Shown: positions 1 through 12,725 of the stretch, piece after piece
How positions within the stretch are numbered: position 1 is the first letter of the stretch
Layout: each line of letters starts with the position of its first letter
Assembly: GCA_030295235.1 (NCBI GenBank)
Contig: AP026141.1
Location: forward strand, 642,852-706,851
Source: Fistulifera solaris
Taxonomy: Eukaryota; Bacillariophyta; Bacillariophyceae; Naviculales; Stauroneidaceae
DNA length: 64,000 bases
Direction: 5' to 3'
Made by a program: the position numbers and the translations under genes
Notes under the pieces: model-generated
Seen by the model: only the letters and a program-made list of their open reading frames with translations
Databases searched by the model: none
Told to the model about the DNA's origin: nothing

Positions 1-826
1 TTTGATGCACATCCTTCCGTACGCGCCATAACAACGACAAGACCTGTTCGAGCGGAACTGTAAAGGTACTATCCTCGCTAGGAGTTTCTTTAGAGACCAA
101 GCTGTCGCGTAAACTGGCTTCATTCACCAATACAACACCCGGCATATTTTGCAGTTGTGTTATCAACCGCTCCAACTCCGATGCTGTGAATTGACAACGG
201 TTGTTACTCATCGCTGTGGTGTTGGATAACACCGCCGTAAGTATGTGTTCTTGTACTTGATACTGCAACTGTTCCTTCAATCGTTTCTGTATTTGTAAAT
301 ATTCTTGTATCGATTGAATGGAGTGTAATGTATCACTCGATTGCGTAAATTGCTGTAATTCTTGTTCCAAAATCTTCATTCGATCCATGGTGCGATCCAA
401 CGCAGTCAAACTTCGACACAATCGTTCATTCTGTTGTTGCAATGAACGCACCGTTCGCCGTGTTGCACCATAGACGTGTCGCAAGGTTCCGTACGTTTGT
501 TGCGTCCGTTCGTGTCGTATCACCAGGCTTGCTAATAACAAGGTGCAGCCACATCCCGTGAATATGAGAACACGCATCACGGAAGAAGATGTCGACCAAC
601 CCAGCAACGACCATTGTAACAAGACATAAACATTCGCTCCTACGGCGGCCATGGCCAAAGTATCAATGCACAACGTTCGAGAACAGCGTCGTTGGTTGGG
701 TATACTAGTATTGCTAGCCATTGTACTTGTTTCCCATCGATCGGAAACATTCGATTCGTCATTGTCGTGTAAAAAGGCTTCTTTCGTGACCCGCGCTCGC
801 CATCGTAAACTGTTGGTAGTATTCAT
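1..826 (-). CDS. Partial hypothetical membrane protein with coiled coil
   Basis: About 275 codons are open from an ATG at 824-826 down to the window edge, so the C-terminus is missing. The visible protein has a polar N-terminus of about 50 residues, two hydrophobic segments at roughly residues 52-72 and 83-103, and then a long Gln/Leu/Glu/Arg-rich stretch at about 125-195 with heptad-like spacing that looks like a coiled coil. No family was recognised. The topology suggests a membrane-anchored protein with a coiled-coil arm. The continuous frame, ATG start and protein-like composition support a real gene. The frame is also open upstream of this ATG, so the start is a choice. Confidence 0.6.
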   Translation of the reverse strand, partial: MNTTNSLRWRARVTKEAFLHDNDESNVSDRWETSTMASNTSIPNQRRCSRTLCIDTLAMAAVGANVYVLLQWSLLGWSTSSSVMRVLIFTGCGCTLLLASLVIRHERTQQTYGTLRHVYGATRRTVRSLQQQNERLCRSLTALDRTMDRMKILEQELQQFTQSSDTLHSIQSIQEYLQIQKRLKEQLQYQVQEHILTAVLSNTTAMSNNRCQFTASELERLITQLQNMPGVVLVNEASLRDSLVSKETPSEDSTFTVPLEQVLSLLWRVRKDVHQ

Positions 827-1119
827 TGCTTTTGAGAAAAGAACTAAATCAAGAAAGTGACAACACAACAAACAGCAACCCTTTTGTTTTCTATTATTGA
901 ACGAAAAGAACGAAGCCGCCTTATTCAAAAAAAATGCGTTCGGCGCATACTACTATCCATCCAAGTGTATGCGACCTTTTTCCGTGACTGCATTTCAATC
1001 GTGAGCTATGGCGTTCATCCAGCTCCATTTCGGCCTTCTGTTCGCAATGCTATCTTCTCACAATTCGTTTGTCATCAAATACAATGCAAATATGAATTTG
1101 GAACCATTCTTTGAAATGT

Positions 1120-2140
1120 GCTCCCGATTTCATGTCGAATTTTCTTCGAGAGGAGTCGTTCTAGCCCTCGGGTCCAGAATTTCTGGACCAATAGCAGAAT
1201 TTCTGTATGATGAAGACACCTGGTCCAGAATTTCTGGACCATTCACAAAAGTTTTTTCTTCAGTCGTTTTATTCTCAATTATTCGATCTCCAAACTTATT
1301 TCGAAACTTACATTGTCTATAGTCTTTGAGTATTCTTGATTTTCATGCCGAAATTCCTCGAGGAGTCGTTCTTTTCCTCGGGTCCAGAATTTCTGGACCA
1401 TAAACAGAATTGCTGAATGAAGAGAAACACTGGCCCCAGAATTTCTGGACCATGCACAAAGTTTCTTTAAATCGTTTTATTCTCAATTATTTGATCTAGT
1501 CGATTTATACCTACAGTATTACTTCGAGTATCTTGATTTTCATGTCGAAATTCCTCGAAGAAGTCGTTGCTCTCCTCTGGTCCAGAATTTCTGGACCGTC
1601 ATACAGACTTTCTGAATGATGGAAAGCACGTGGTCCAGAATATCTGGATCATGCACAAAATTTCTTTTTAAATCGTTTTATTCTCAATTATTCTATTCGA
1701 TCCAGAATAATTTACTTCGAGTTTCCTGATTTTCATGTCGATTTCCTCAAGGAGTCGTTCTTTTCCTCTGGTCCAGAATTTCTGGATCTTCATACAGACT
1801 TTCTGTATGACGGAAAGCACGTGTTCCAGAATATCTGGACCATGCACAAAGTTTCGTTTAACCTCTCACTTATTTAATTCAAAATGTTTTATAATGAAAC
1901 ATTACCTAAATGCATGAGAATTCCTGATTTTCATGTCGAACATTCTCGAGGAGTCGTTGTTCTCCTCGGGTCCAGGATTTCTGGACCATGCACAGAGTTT
2001 TTTTAAGAACCTTCCACGAGTCGTTGTTTTCCTCGAGTCAAATCTTCTGATATGTTTACAGAGTTTCCTGTATGATGCAAAAGACTGTGTCCAAATGTGC
2101 ACTGAGCTTTTTTAAATCGTTTTAATCTCAATTATTCGAC
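1120..2140. repeat. Tandem ~195-bp repeat array with paired near-palindromes
   Basis: Five imperfect units of about 191-210 bp. Each opens with a TTTTCATGTCGAA-like segment and carries GGTCCAGAATTTCTGGACC-like near-palindromes at 1171-1189, 1222-1240, 1381-1399, 1432-1451, 1579-1597, 1632-1650, 1770-1788, 1823-1841 and 1969-1987. The first four units hold two near-palindromes each, 51-53 bp apart. The unit ends with an AT-rich TTTTATTCTCAATTATT stretch. Short reading frames here are not protein-like. Function is unknown. Confidence 0.9.
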
Positions 2141-2220
2141 CTAGACGTTTTTATACATTAACTACATCCAACTCTGAGTAACGGCTTCTTCTTTTATACT
2201 TATGATCAGTTTCGGATCTA

Positions 2221-3683
2221 CTAGTTTTTGACAAACAAGTAATGCGAGACAATCCATTCTTCACCTTGGTCATAACCCCATAGTTCCGCACACGCCAAGA
2301 AAAACAATCGCCAGTTCACATACCATTCCCTCTCCTTACCGACACCGTACGCTTCTTGCAAAACAGGTCCGAGTTTGCCATTGCGCCAATTCTGGTCCAG
2401 CATACGCAACCATCCATTCGATGTCTTCTCGTAATGCTGTCCATTCACACGCCAATGCTCCTGAATACCCAACGAGGCCGTACCGGCAAAATACAAAAGC
2501 AAATCATCGCTCGGCATAGTACCGCCAGTGAAAAAGTTATCACTCATCCACCCTTGTTCAAAGTGGTACGCGTAATCTTTGTGGGTGAAAATGTGTACAA
2601 ACAATTTGCCGCCCGGCTTCAAAAAAGCCTTGCACTTTTTGCAGCAAGGATTGATAGTTTTTCATATGCTCCAACATTTCAATCGTCATGACGCGATCGT
2701 TGTCACGTACTACTTGCAAGGCACCTTGATCGTCGGCGACATTGCACTTGTGTGTGAAACGAAATGAGAACCAGCATCGGTCGAGAAATTTCACATAATG
2801 TTACAAGACATCTATTCTCTTGCTTACCGTAATGACTTGAATGTTCTGTACATTCAGACCACGAGCCGCCGCCGTGCTTAGAATATACTCACGCTGCGAG
2901 TGACTGTTCGAAATGGAAGTAATCTTCGCGTTCGGATACTTGGCCGCCAAGAACAAGGTCAAACTACCCCAGCCGCAACCTAGATCCACAATTTTCATGC
3001 CATCTTGCAACTCCGCTCGTTGACAGTACAACTCGAGCATGTGCAATTCCGATTCTTCAAAGGTCGTTTGCGGCGTCGGCCAGTAACCCGAAGAATACTT
3101 TTGCAAGGCCCCAAACACAAATCATAGAACGCCGCCGGCACTTCATAATGCTGTTCATTCGCCGCTGTCGTTTCAATCGCAATCGGTTGCTGACGAAGTT
3201 GTTGAATAATCTTCATTTTCGTCGTCATGTCGTCTTGACAACTAATTCCTTGCAGAATGTGCAAATGATCGCGCAATTGCAAACGAATGCCCCAACGAAT
3301 GACAAAGTCGGGAATCAATCCCATGTGAATGAGAGGAATGAAGGATTCCGTGAGTGCCGAAAGTTGACTCAAGATACGCTTCGTGAGCGATTGATAGAAA
3401 CGCGTCGATGTGAGGAGACGACCAGCTGCGTAAAGAATCACCCAGTGATGCAATTTGACATTGTCGTACTTATTGCGGACAAGTCCGATCGTTTGAGCGA
3501 ATTGAAGTGACATGCTGTTGCTGATAGGAAAGAATAATTGTCAACTAACAACAAACATCTATCATAGGACGTGATGAGCAAGAACACATAACACCAGGTG
3601 TTGTTGAGTTCATTGTTCATTTGCGTTCGCGGATGACGCGAAATTTCGATGATCGGAAGAGGCCGAAAGTACGTCATAATCAA
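2221..3683 (-). CDS. SAM-dependent methyltransferase, cyclopropane-synthase/coclaurine N-methyltransferase-like
   Basis: Predicted class I SAM methyltransferase of the cyclopropane-fatty-acid-synthase superfamily (PF02353 type). Proposed exons are 3595-3683, 2828-3520 and 2221-2746, with introns 3521-3594 and 2747-2827. After indel correction the length is 435 residues. Seen: an EQHYEVPAAFYD motif, the SAM-binding loop VDLGCGWGSLTLFLA, SNSHSQREYI, the EMLEHMKNY segment and KPGGKLFVHIFTHKDY. The order matches coclaurine N-methyltransferase-like enzymes of plants and algae better than bacterial Cfa. The frame breaks twice: one base appears missing near 3118-3121 and one extra in the T5 run 2636-2640. 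The small first exon is the weakest part. Substrate (lipid or amine) cannot be told. Confidence 0.8.
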
Positions 3684-4324
3684 ATTGTCGCTCCGTGACT
3701 CACAACGTCGACGGTTATAGAAGGCTGTTTCATGATTGGGTAAGTCACAGAAGCCGAAACAATAACTTCGTCCGAAATGAATCTAAAGTGAATCTCAAAA
3801 ATTTATACTGAGTAGACATCAAGACGTCAAGAGTCAAGACGCCAAAACGTAATCATGTCTCTTATTTGTCTCACTTTTAGTCGTCGAATCCAACCGCAGT
3901 ACAGGTACATGAGGAAGCTTGAAGTATAGACAAAAAAGTCTACATCATGACGACAGACGAAAAAGCTCAAGATTCGATGTAGCAACAGATCGCGGGAAGC
4001 CCGTCCACAAAAATGGCCAGATCATCGAATCTTCTCAAAATGAATCTCAAACGAACTTTGCTTGGCCTAAGTATCTTACCTTTTTTGGAAAAGCTTTACA
4101 CTTAAGTATCATGGTATCTTCCGAGAGTGTCGTCGGAACAGTAGATAAAAGGTTTTGCGCCAAAACTGGGCCATGCTCACCTCATTCATCTTTTGCCTTC
4201 ACCCTTTCCTTTCACAATTTGGCCTTTTTGGCTCTCATAAATTTCTCCGCGATCCAAGTCAGTTGCATTTGACTTTCATCGTGTCGCACAAAGTATTCAG
4301 CAGCCACCAAGAATCGAATCAAAA
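3684..4324. other. Divergent intergenic region
   Basis: 640 bp between the divergent methyltransferase and PhoX-like genes, so it probably holds both promoters. An open frame at 3919-4272 has low-complexity composition and no recognisable family, and I do not call it a gene. No tRNA or clear repeat was seen. Confidence 0.5.
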
Positions 4325-6906
4325 ATGAAGTTCTCACCCTTGTGTGTTACCAGTCTGTGGATTGTTCCTTCCTTGACGGGCGCTCGTATTCTGGGAACCG
4401 GAAACGGCCAAGAGGAAGCTCATCCCGAAGGACGTGTGTGTCGCAATGGGGCACCACTCACTTGGAGTCCGGCGACGCAAGCCGTACTTTCCAACATGGG
4501 ATACGCCGAAGACATTCTCCAAGCTCTCGAGTTGTATGCCGATGGTTTCACCATTGGATCGACGCAAGAACTCATTGTGGAAGCTCAAGATGCCGCCGTG
4601 TCTGGTGCCACTGTTCGCGATGGACAAGCCGGAGACACCGACTTTCCATTCGGTGACATCAAACCGATTGTCACCATGGGAGAACGCAGTGTGTGCTCGG
4701 AATCCATGGGACAGACCGTGGTGGGAAAACCTGATGGTATGGGTGCTTACTTGCTGAACGAAAGAACTGTTCGAGTCATCTATCAGAGTGAATCCTACGG
4801 ACCGCTGGAGGCCAATGAAGCGTAAGTTGTTGTATGATTATGAGTCGTTTGCTGGATAATAATTGTGCTCACACAAAACTGTCTGCAGACGCGCATACCC
4901 TGTTAATAATGGCGAAGCCATGATTGGAGGATCGCACATTGCCGGTATCGACTACGATCGTGAAAAGTTATCACGTTTCATGAACAACAACGGACCCGCC
5001 TCCAATATGGTCGTTGGTTTCGACAGTATGATCGAAAAAGCATACAACCTCCGTGGTGAACCATTGGGTCCTCGTATGGAAGGAAACACCACCGTCGGTG
5101 CGCACTTGAGTAACACGGATGCCAACGGTCAATGGGCTGTAGAGGCTTTGCCTCGAATCGAGTACGACTGGTTTTATCAGTCACTTTGCTCGGCGCACAT
5201 GGAAGAAGCATACCAGTGGGGACCGGGTATCGGTTTGAAGGATGATCTCTTTATCACCAATGAAGAGTGGCACGCATTCGACAATGTCACCAACTTTGTT
5301 GGAAACTCGGTACGTAAAGTAAATCGAAAGACACCGCGCAGGGCCGCAGGTTGCTCACATTTTTGTTTTGGTTGTGAATACTTGTAGGTCCATGTGCTAG
5401 ATGTTAAAAAGAAGTCGCTTTATGCGGCAGGTGTATTTTCGTTGGGAGGATTTGAGAAGCTGGCCGAAATCAACCCGCAAAGTCCGGATCATGTCATGTT
5501 TGGTGTTTCGGGTATGTCAAACATTTTTCGCTTGTTCTCACGTGCTATCTGACTTATTTTTCCTAATGTTCTGTTCGAATTATAATTTGCAGGATACAAT
5601 GGCGATTACAGCGGATATCATCCAGCCCTGTTGGCCCGTCAAGAAGAATACGGCCTCCGCCCCGATGGCAACGAATACGTCTGGTGCAACAATATTGTCC
5701 CGTACCGCATGTACGTCGGTGTCAAAGGCTTGATGGAAGACGGCAGCCGCGCCCCCGATGACGACTTTTTGGCCCGCAACGGTCTCCGGTACGGTCAAGT
5801 CTACGGGTTTGCCATTGACATGACCGAGGATGGTCCTACGCAGGGAATGTGGCGTGATGAATTTCACAGCAACGCGACATTTGCGTACAACGGTGCCAAG
5901 GTTGAAGGCAAATGGGTCGCACAACCTTGGAAATGGGATGGCGAAGTTCGTAACTTTGAGCACGATGGGTCGTGGGATTTCCAATTGCCGGTTCCAGGAA
6001 TGAAGGATTACAAGTGGTGGAACAGTGCGGGCTACGATGAGGGCGGTGCCAAGACGGAGCATTTGTCGCCGGTATGTGTCAATAGTTGATTGTTGTGAAG
6101 TCGTATTGTGCTATTTTTTGACAGTTTGTCGATGCATCCATCCTTTTCTTCTCCAGGACGTTCGCCCTGGAAAAACCGGTTTCATTCAGGGCAGTACCGC
6201 CGGCTACTTTGGTCATTTGTACGTCTTGGACGTCGAAGATGTCTTGAAAGGTGTTTCCGGCAAGGAACTCCCAAAATCCTTCGACGGAGAGTACTACGTC
6301 TATCAGGGTGAATTGGATGTCACGAAACAAATTGAACTCGGTGGCAAATTCCGATACACGGATGACGCGGACGGGAACCGCCGCGATGCGACACGCAACT
6401 GGGATAGCACGGACGAAGACGGCAAAGTGACCTTTGAAGACATTGATGGCCTCGAAGTGGTGTATACGCCCACGGGCATGCACGCCGTGTTGCAAGAAGA
6501 CTCGGGCAATCGTTTGGGAGAACGTTGTTTGATTTCCAGTGAGCTGGAACACGAAGACGACGGCAAGGAACTGACGTATTACATGGTAGCCATGTCGGGC
6601 GGTGCGGAAAACACGCGTATGATGGCAGGCGTCGGTATCCCTGCGGGTTCGAACAAGGAAGCTGGTTCTCACGAATTTTCCGGTGTGTTTGATTTGTCGG
6701 GTTTGCTGCGAAAATCACGCGGTTCTTTCGCTTTGGGTGCAAACGAAAAGGGTTACCGCAAGCGTGAAGAAGATGCGAAAGTCGAATTGAATGACAAATA
6801 CATTATGATTAATGTACAAGCAGCCAATTTCGAACACGGTGCCTTGAAACACTTTGGCGCGGATACCGGCGGTCAAATTATGATTTACAAACCTCGTTTG
6901 CCTTGA
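4325..6906 (+). CDS. Secreted PhoX/DUF839-like protein
   Basis: Five exons (4325-4821, 4889-5309, 5388-5511, 5593-6071, 6157-6906) with GT-AG introns of 67, 78, 81 and 85 bp join in frame into a 756-residue protein. The N-terminus is a signal peptide (hydrophobic to about residue 20, no Phe at +1), so secretion is expected rather than plastid import. PDGMGAYLL, an acidic DDLFITNEEW segment and many Gly/Asp turns resemble the DUF839/PhoX beta-propeller group, whose known members are calcium/iron phosphatases induced by phosphate starvation. I could not place the metal ligands, so the phosphatase role is an inference. No frameshift was found in any of its five exons. It lies head-to-head with the methyltransferase gene and tail-to-tail with alanyl-tRNA synthetase. 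Confidence 0.6.
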
Positions 6907-7232
6907 GCTGTTTCGCTTGCTAATACAGAATGTAGCAAGCTATGATATGATAACATCAGTAACATGAAATAATGAAAGTAAAGCAATCAATCTCATCGTA
7001 TTTCTCAATCATCACTTTTTTGTTGCTGCGAAATAAATTCAGTTAAGGGTAAAGGTTTAATTCCTTTTTACTATAAGCATTAATGTTGCAGGCTTATCTT
7101 TCACGACCTCCTCAACAGGATATCAGTCCCGGTACTTGATTCATCAAAAAATCAATCATAAAAAACTCGTTTCAATCGGTATGTTTGACTATTTTTATGA
7201 GGTAAAACAGTTTTAGTGGTCGTATACGCTAA
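6907..7232. other. Convergent intergenic region
   Basis: AT-rich stretch between the 3' ends of the PhoX-like gene and alanyl-tRNA synthetase. It presumably holds both 3' UTRs. No gene was seen. Confidence 0.6.
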
Positions 7233-10220
7233 TTACACGACGTTCGACGACACTTGGGACTGTGCAAATTGTTGTGCAGCTGCCAAAACCACGGATAGAT
7301 CCTCGCATTCCTTGGCTTGACCTTGGGCACTTCCCGCTTTTCCGCCACCACGTCCGCCACAGGGTGCCAATGCCGCCTGAATCCAAGCATCGGCACGGAA
7401 TCCTTGGTCCACGAGTGCATCGGGGACGACACAAAAGGCGAATACTTTGGAGCCTTCTTGACTTAATCCCAAGAATGCCTTGGTTGGTGCCAGAGATTGA
7501 ACTGTATTCAGAACACGTTGTGACGCTTTTGAATCACCACCAATGTCGACTTGCAGTACCAGCGCCTTTTCGTCTTCCGCGACTTGACCAATTTGCTGTT
7601 CCAGTTGAACCAATGCCTTGTCTACTTTTTTGTTGTAAGAGTTTCTTCTGTGCTTCATTCGCTGCTTTCTGGATGCTTTCCAAACGCGCTCGTAATGAAA
7701 CTTTCAATGCCGCCGACATGATGGTACTATCCACTTGTTTGCGCAATGCACCCGCAACTTCGCCGTCGGGTTGCTTCTCCAACTGTAATACTTGTTCTTC
7801 CAACGCTTTCCCTTGATGCAAAGCTTCCACCGCGGCCTGTTGTGTGACGGCCGTGATACGACGAATACCCTTGGCCACAGCTGTTTCTTCAATCAGACAG
7901 AACGATTTTGCTTCACCAGTACGCTTCACATGGGTGCCTCCACAGAATTCAATGGAAGTGTCTTCCCCCACGCTGATGACTCGTACCGGATCAGGATACA
8001 CCTCACCAAAAACGGCGCGGACGCCGTTCAATGCTTGTGCTTCGGCCAGTGGTAGCACTTGACTCGACACTGCAACATCGTCTGCCACCACGGCCTGACA
8101 AGAAGATTCAATCGCTTGCAGTTGCTCCACATTCAATGCCTTGTTGTAACTAAAATCAAAACGTAACTTCTCGTCATTGCACAAACTACCTCGTTGATCT
8201 ACGGAATCACCAAGGACTTGACGGAGGGCCGCGTTCAGTACGTGGGTCATGCTGTGATTGGGTGCAATGCGTTGACGACGCTCATAATCGACACGACACG
8301 TGACGGATTGTCCGACTTGCAATTGTTGTGACGATCCAGTCCACTTGACTACACCTTCGTGCACAACAAATCCAGCATACGATTGCACGTCATTTACATA
8401 AAAATGGCCAACAACCTGATTCGAATCATCCATGATATCTAAAACTCCCTTGTCGGTTTCTTGTCCACCAGCCACCGCGTAAAAAGATGACTTGTCTAAA
8501 ATCAGTCCGACGGTAGCACCGTCGGGTGCACTTTCATCCGCCGCCACAAATCCATCACTCGTATAAATGGCCTTGACCGTGGCGGGTAACTCAACGTCCC
8601 AATCGTATTTGAAACTATCGTCCGTGGGCAAAATATCGTTTTGTCGCAACCATGCCGTTTGTTCCGCTTGTAATTCACCCAATACATCACCTTGACTGTT
8701 GTTGTTGCGGGCTTGTTTTTGAGCCTGTCGCGAGCGTTTTTTCTGTTCTTGCATAGCTTGATCAAAGCCTTGTGTGTCGACCGTAAATCCAGCCTCCTGT
8801 GCCATCAGTTGCGTCAAATCCAATGGAAAGCCGAGTGTATCATAAAGGTAAAACGCTTGCTTGCCCGGAATAATCTTAATTGCTTCGCTACCAGCAGTGG
8901 CTACAATTTCCTGCTCAAAGTATTGAATACCACGTTGCAACATGGAACCAAAAGCTTCTTCTTCCTCCTTAATAACTTGAATAATATGCTTTTCTTGCTG
9001 TTTCCAGTTCCGGAAAGGCATCTCCAAACGTTTGCACGACAATCGGAACAAGTTCCGCCATGAACCCGGACGGCAATTGTAGAATTTGTTGTCCATAGCG
9101 TGCCGCGCGACGAAGAATACGCCGTAAAACATATCCACGTCCTTCATTGTTGGGAATGACCCCATCCGCAATCGCGAAACTCAACGTACGAGCATGATCG
9201 GCAATCGCTCGATACGCGGTATCATGAAAATCGGCATCGTCGGCTCCCAATTTCCCCGCATACGGCCGTGCGGTAGGACTCTTGGCTTGCAACGCCTCAA
9301 ACAAAGGTTGGAAGCAATCAATGTCGTAATTACTGGACTTTTGTTGCAAAATGGAAGTCAATCGTTCCAATCCCATACCCGTATCAATGTGTTTGGCGGG
9401 TAAAGTAGACAATTCCGTCGGTCCTTCCCGATTGAATTGAATAAAGACAATGTTCCATATTTCAATGACATTCGGATCATCTTGATTGACCAGAGCACTC
9501 GCATCCCTCCCATTCCCAATCCGATCGTAATGAATTTCACTGCACGGACCACAGGGACCGACATCTCCCATTTCCCAAAAGTTATCCCGGGCCGGACACG
9601 CAATGACTTTGTGGGCCGGCAAATACTGCAACCAATAATCACGAGCGTCAATATCGGCCGGAATTTGTTCGTTGCCTTCAAAATAGGTGGCATACAAGTT
9701 TTCGGGATTCAAGGCATACACGCGCGTCAACAAATCCCACGCCATATCGATGGCTTCTTTTTTGAAATAATTCCCAAACGACCAAGTTCCCAACATTTCA
9801 AAAAGGTATGATGATAAGTATCACGTCCGACATCTTCCAAATCATTGTGTTTGCCGCCGGCGCGGATGCATTTTTGGGAATTGACGGCGCGCTGTAATTT
9901 TGCTAAAGGACTGGTCGGATCGACTTGTCCCAAGAAGATGGGTTTAAATTGATTCATTCCGGCATTTGTAAACAGCAACGTTGGATCATTGAGGGGAGCA
10001 CAGGCAGAACTGGGGACCATCGTATGATTGTGTTGCTTTTCAAAGTATTCGACGAATGTCGAACGAACTTTTCGGTGGACCATTCGAGAGAAGAAGTGCT
10101 AGAGAAACGAGTCATGCGATTGACTCGGCTGTTCGGGATTCCCCAGGGTCGAAAAGCAGATGATCGTCGAACGACGAGTGTCGTCCACAACAACATGATA
10201 CTATTCGAGATACTTTTCAT
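7233..10220 (-). CDS. Alanyl-tRNA synthetase (organelle-targeted form)
   Basis: Class II aminoacyl-tRNA synthetase that charges tRNA-Ala. Seen in order: [48 protein letters not shown] (catalytic core), [19 protein letters not shown], the editing-domain [13 protein letters not shown] and [11 protein letters not shown] motifs, and a C-terminal coiled coil followed by the C-Ala-type domain. Length is 995 residues after correction, close to the family norm of 870-970 plus a presequence. The ATG at 10220 begins a presequence with an SSAFRP motif, which suggests plastid import. A second in-frame Met (MTRFSS) could start a cytosolic form. Four one-base breaks are inferred: missing at 10069-10072 and 9800-9804, extra at 9001-9003 and 7626-7631. 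No intron was seen. Confidence 0.93.
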
Positions 10221-10479
10221 CCTCAAGAAGAAAATGAACAAGATTGATTTGCGCAGAAAGCGATCAAGTCGTATCGATTAGTCTCCTACTAATCCTTGTC
10301 AATGGTGAAGGATATGATATTCCTAGTCGAATCGCTCCTGTTCAAGAACAACATCAACATCATTCGAAGGAATGCGTTGTTTTTGTTTTTTCTTTCTTCG
10401 CGGTTGTATGTGTGGTGGAAGTGTTGGCGAACTGACGCACTCGCCTGTCCGTCACCACGTCGCACATGTCATGTTCTTG

Positions 10480-12725
10480 ACTGCAAGCCAGTCACGTCAT
10501 CCTAAAAACCAACACACTGGGTCACAGTAAAAGAGCGAAAAGAAAGACGCGCCGAGACATGAACGACAATCGTCCCGAATTACAATTGGCTAGCAACAAC
10601 ATCATAAGCTTGCCATTTTACGTCGACGTGTACTTGATTTTAGCTCGGAAAGCACCATCAATTATCAAGGCTGACGTCAAAAATATAACTGAGCGTGACT
10701 GCAATTTAGTATTTGCCCACTTCATCTGTCCCATCTTAACAATCAAAGTATGATCCATCGCCTCGCCTCCGAGCTGGTGCGAACGCTGTAAATGCCCCAA
10801 AAAAGCCAAGTTATTCATAGCACAGCGGTCCTTGTTTACGGAACAAGCAATTTGCGTTCCAGGCGGAAGTACAGAAAGATCGTGGTTCTGGATGACACGT
10901 TTGGACAGAGCCTTGTAATCCTTGGGTAGAAGTTAACCAACACACTGTGTCATAGTAAAATCTAGAAAACCAAAATACGCATAGACATCAACGATAGTCG
11001 TCCCAAAGAGCATTCTGCTACCAAAAACATCATAAGCTAATTATTTCAGGTCAACGTCTTTTTTAGTTTTAGCTCGGAAAGCACCATCAATCATCAAGGG
11101 TGACGTCCGAAAAATCATTGAGCGTGACCGCATTCCAGTCACGGTTTCTGTAAACCAACACATCGGGCCATATTAAAATTTAGAAAACAAAAATACACCT
11201 AGACATGAACGATAGTCGTCCCGAATAGCATTCTGCTAGCAAAAACATCATAAGCTTGTCAACGTCTTTTTAGTTTTAGCTCGGAAAGCACCATCAATCA
11301 TCAAGGGTGACGTCCGAAAAATCATTGAGCGTGACCGCATTCCAGTCACGGTTTCTGTAAACCAACACATCGGGCCATATTAAAATTTAGAAAACAAAAA
11401 TACACCTAGACATGAACGATAGTCGTCCCGAATAGCATTCTGCTAGCAAAAACATCATAAGCTTGTCAACGTCTTTTTAGTTTTAGCTCGGAAAGCACCA
11501 TCAATCATCAAGGGTGACGTCCGAAAAATCATTGAGCGTGACCGCATTCCAGTCACGGTTTCTGTAAACCAACACATCGGGCCATATTAAAATTTAGAAA
11601 ACAAAAATACACCTAGACATGAACGATAGTTGTCCCGAATAGCATTCTGCTAGTAAGAACATCATAAGCTAATTATTTCAGGTCAACGTCTTTCATCAAG
11701 GGTGACGTCCGAAAAATCATTGAGCGTGACCGCATTCCAGTCACGGATTCTGTAAACCTACCCATTGGGCCATAGTAAAAATGCGAAAAGAATAACACAC
11801 ATAGACATGAACGATAGTTGTTCCGAATAGCATTCTGCTAAGAAAAACATCATAAGCTAATTATTTCAGGTCAACGTCTTTTTTAGTTTTAGCTCGGAAA
11901 GCACCATCAATCATCAAGGGTGACGTCCGAAAAATCATTGAGCGTGACTGCATTCCAGTCACGGATTCTGTAAACCTACCCATTGGGCCATAGTAAAATT
12001 TAGAAAACAAAAATACACATAGACATGAACGATAGTCGTCCCGAATACCATTCTGCTAGCAAAAACATCATAAGCTAATTATTTCAGGTCAACGTCTTTT
12101 TTAATATTAGCTCGGAATAAAGCACCATCAATCATCAAGGGTGACGTCCGAAAAATCATTGAGCGTGAACGCATTCCAGTCACGGTTTCTGTAAACTTAC
12201 ACAGTGGGCCATAGTAAAATTTAGCAAACGAAAATACACATAGACATGAACGATAGTTGTCCCGAATAGCATTCTGCTAGCAAAAACATCATAAGCTAAT
12301 TATTTCAGGTCAACGTCTTTTTTAGTTTTAGCTCGGAATAAAGCACCATCAATCATCAAGGGTGACGTCCGAAAAATCATTGAGCGTGACTGCATTCCAG
12401 TCACGGATTCTGTAAACCTACCCATTGGGCCATAGTAAAATTTAGAAAACAAAAATACACCTAGACATGAACGATAGTCGTCCCGAATAGCATTCTGCTA
12501 GCAAAAACATCATAAGCTTGTCAACGTCTTTTTAGTTTTAGCTCGGAAAACACCATCAATCATCAAGGGTGACGTCCGAAAAATCATTGAGCGTGACCGC
12601 ATCTCAGTCACGGTTTCTGTAAACTAACACAGTCGGCCATAGTATAAATGCTAAAATATTTAGTCGTCCCGAAGAGCATTCTGCCAGCAACACATTAATA
12701 GCTTATCATTTCACTTTAATTTATT
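10480..12725. repeat. Tandem ~210-bp repeat array carrying TGACGTC and hairpin motifs
   Basis: At least nine units, the first two degenerate. The CATTCCAGTCACGG segment recurs at about 11131, 11338, 11545, 11733, 11951, 12172, 12393 and 12600 (the last diverged), so periods are 188-221 bp. Each unit has GGTGACGTCCG, then a short inverted repeat (GTGACTG, 5-nt loop, CAGTCAC, or a mismatched version), then an A-rich block, then GACATGAACGATAGT and GCATTCTGCTAGCAAAAACA. Two neighbouring copies (about 11130-11600) are almost identical, which points to recent amplification. No coding frame crosses units. Confidence 0.92.

Noticed and set aside
1120-2140. Heat-shock elements in the GGTCCAGAATTTCTGGACC repeats
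   Set aside because: Spacing of GAA and TTC does not match the nGAAnnTTCn rule.
3919-4272. 117-codon frame upstream of the PhoX-like gene
   Set aside because: No recognisable domain. It sits in a divergent promoter region.
7213-10241. Plus-strand and other-frame open frames within alanyl-tRNA synthetase
   Set aside because: They shadow the conserved gene and lack motifs.
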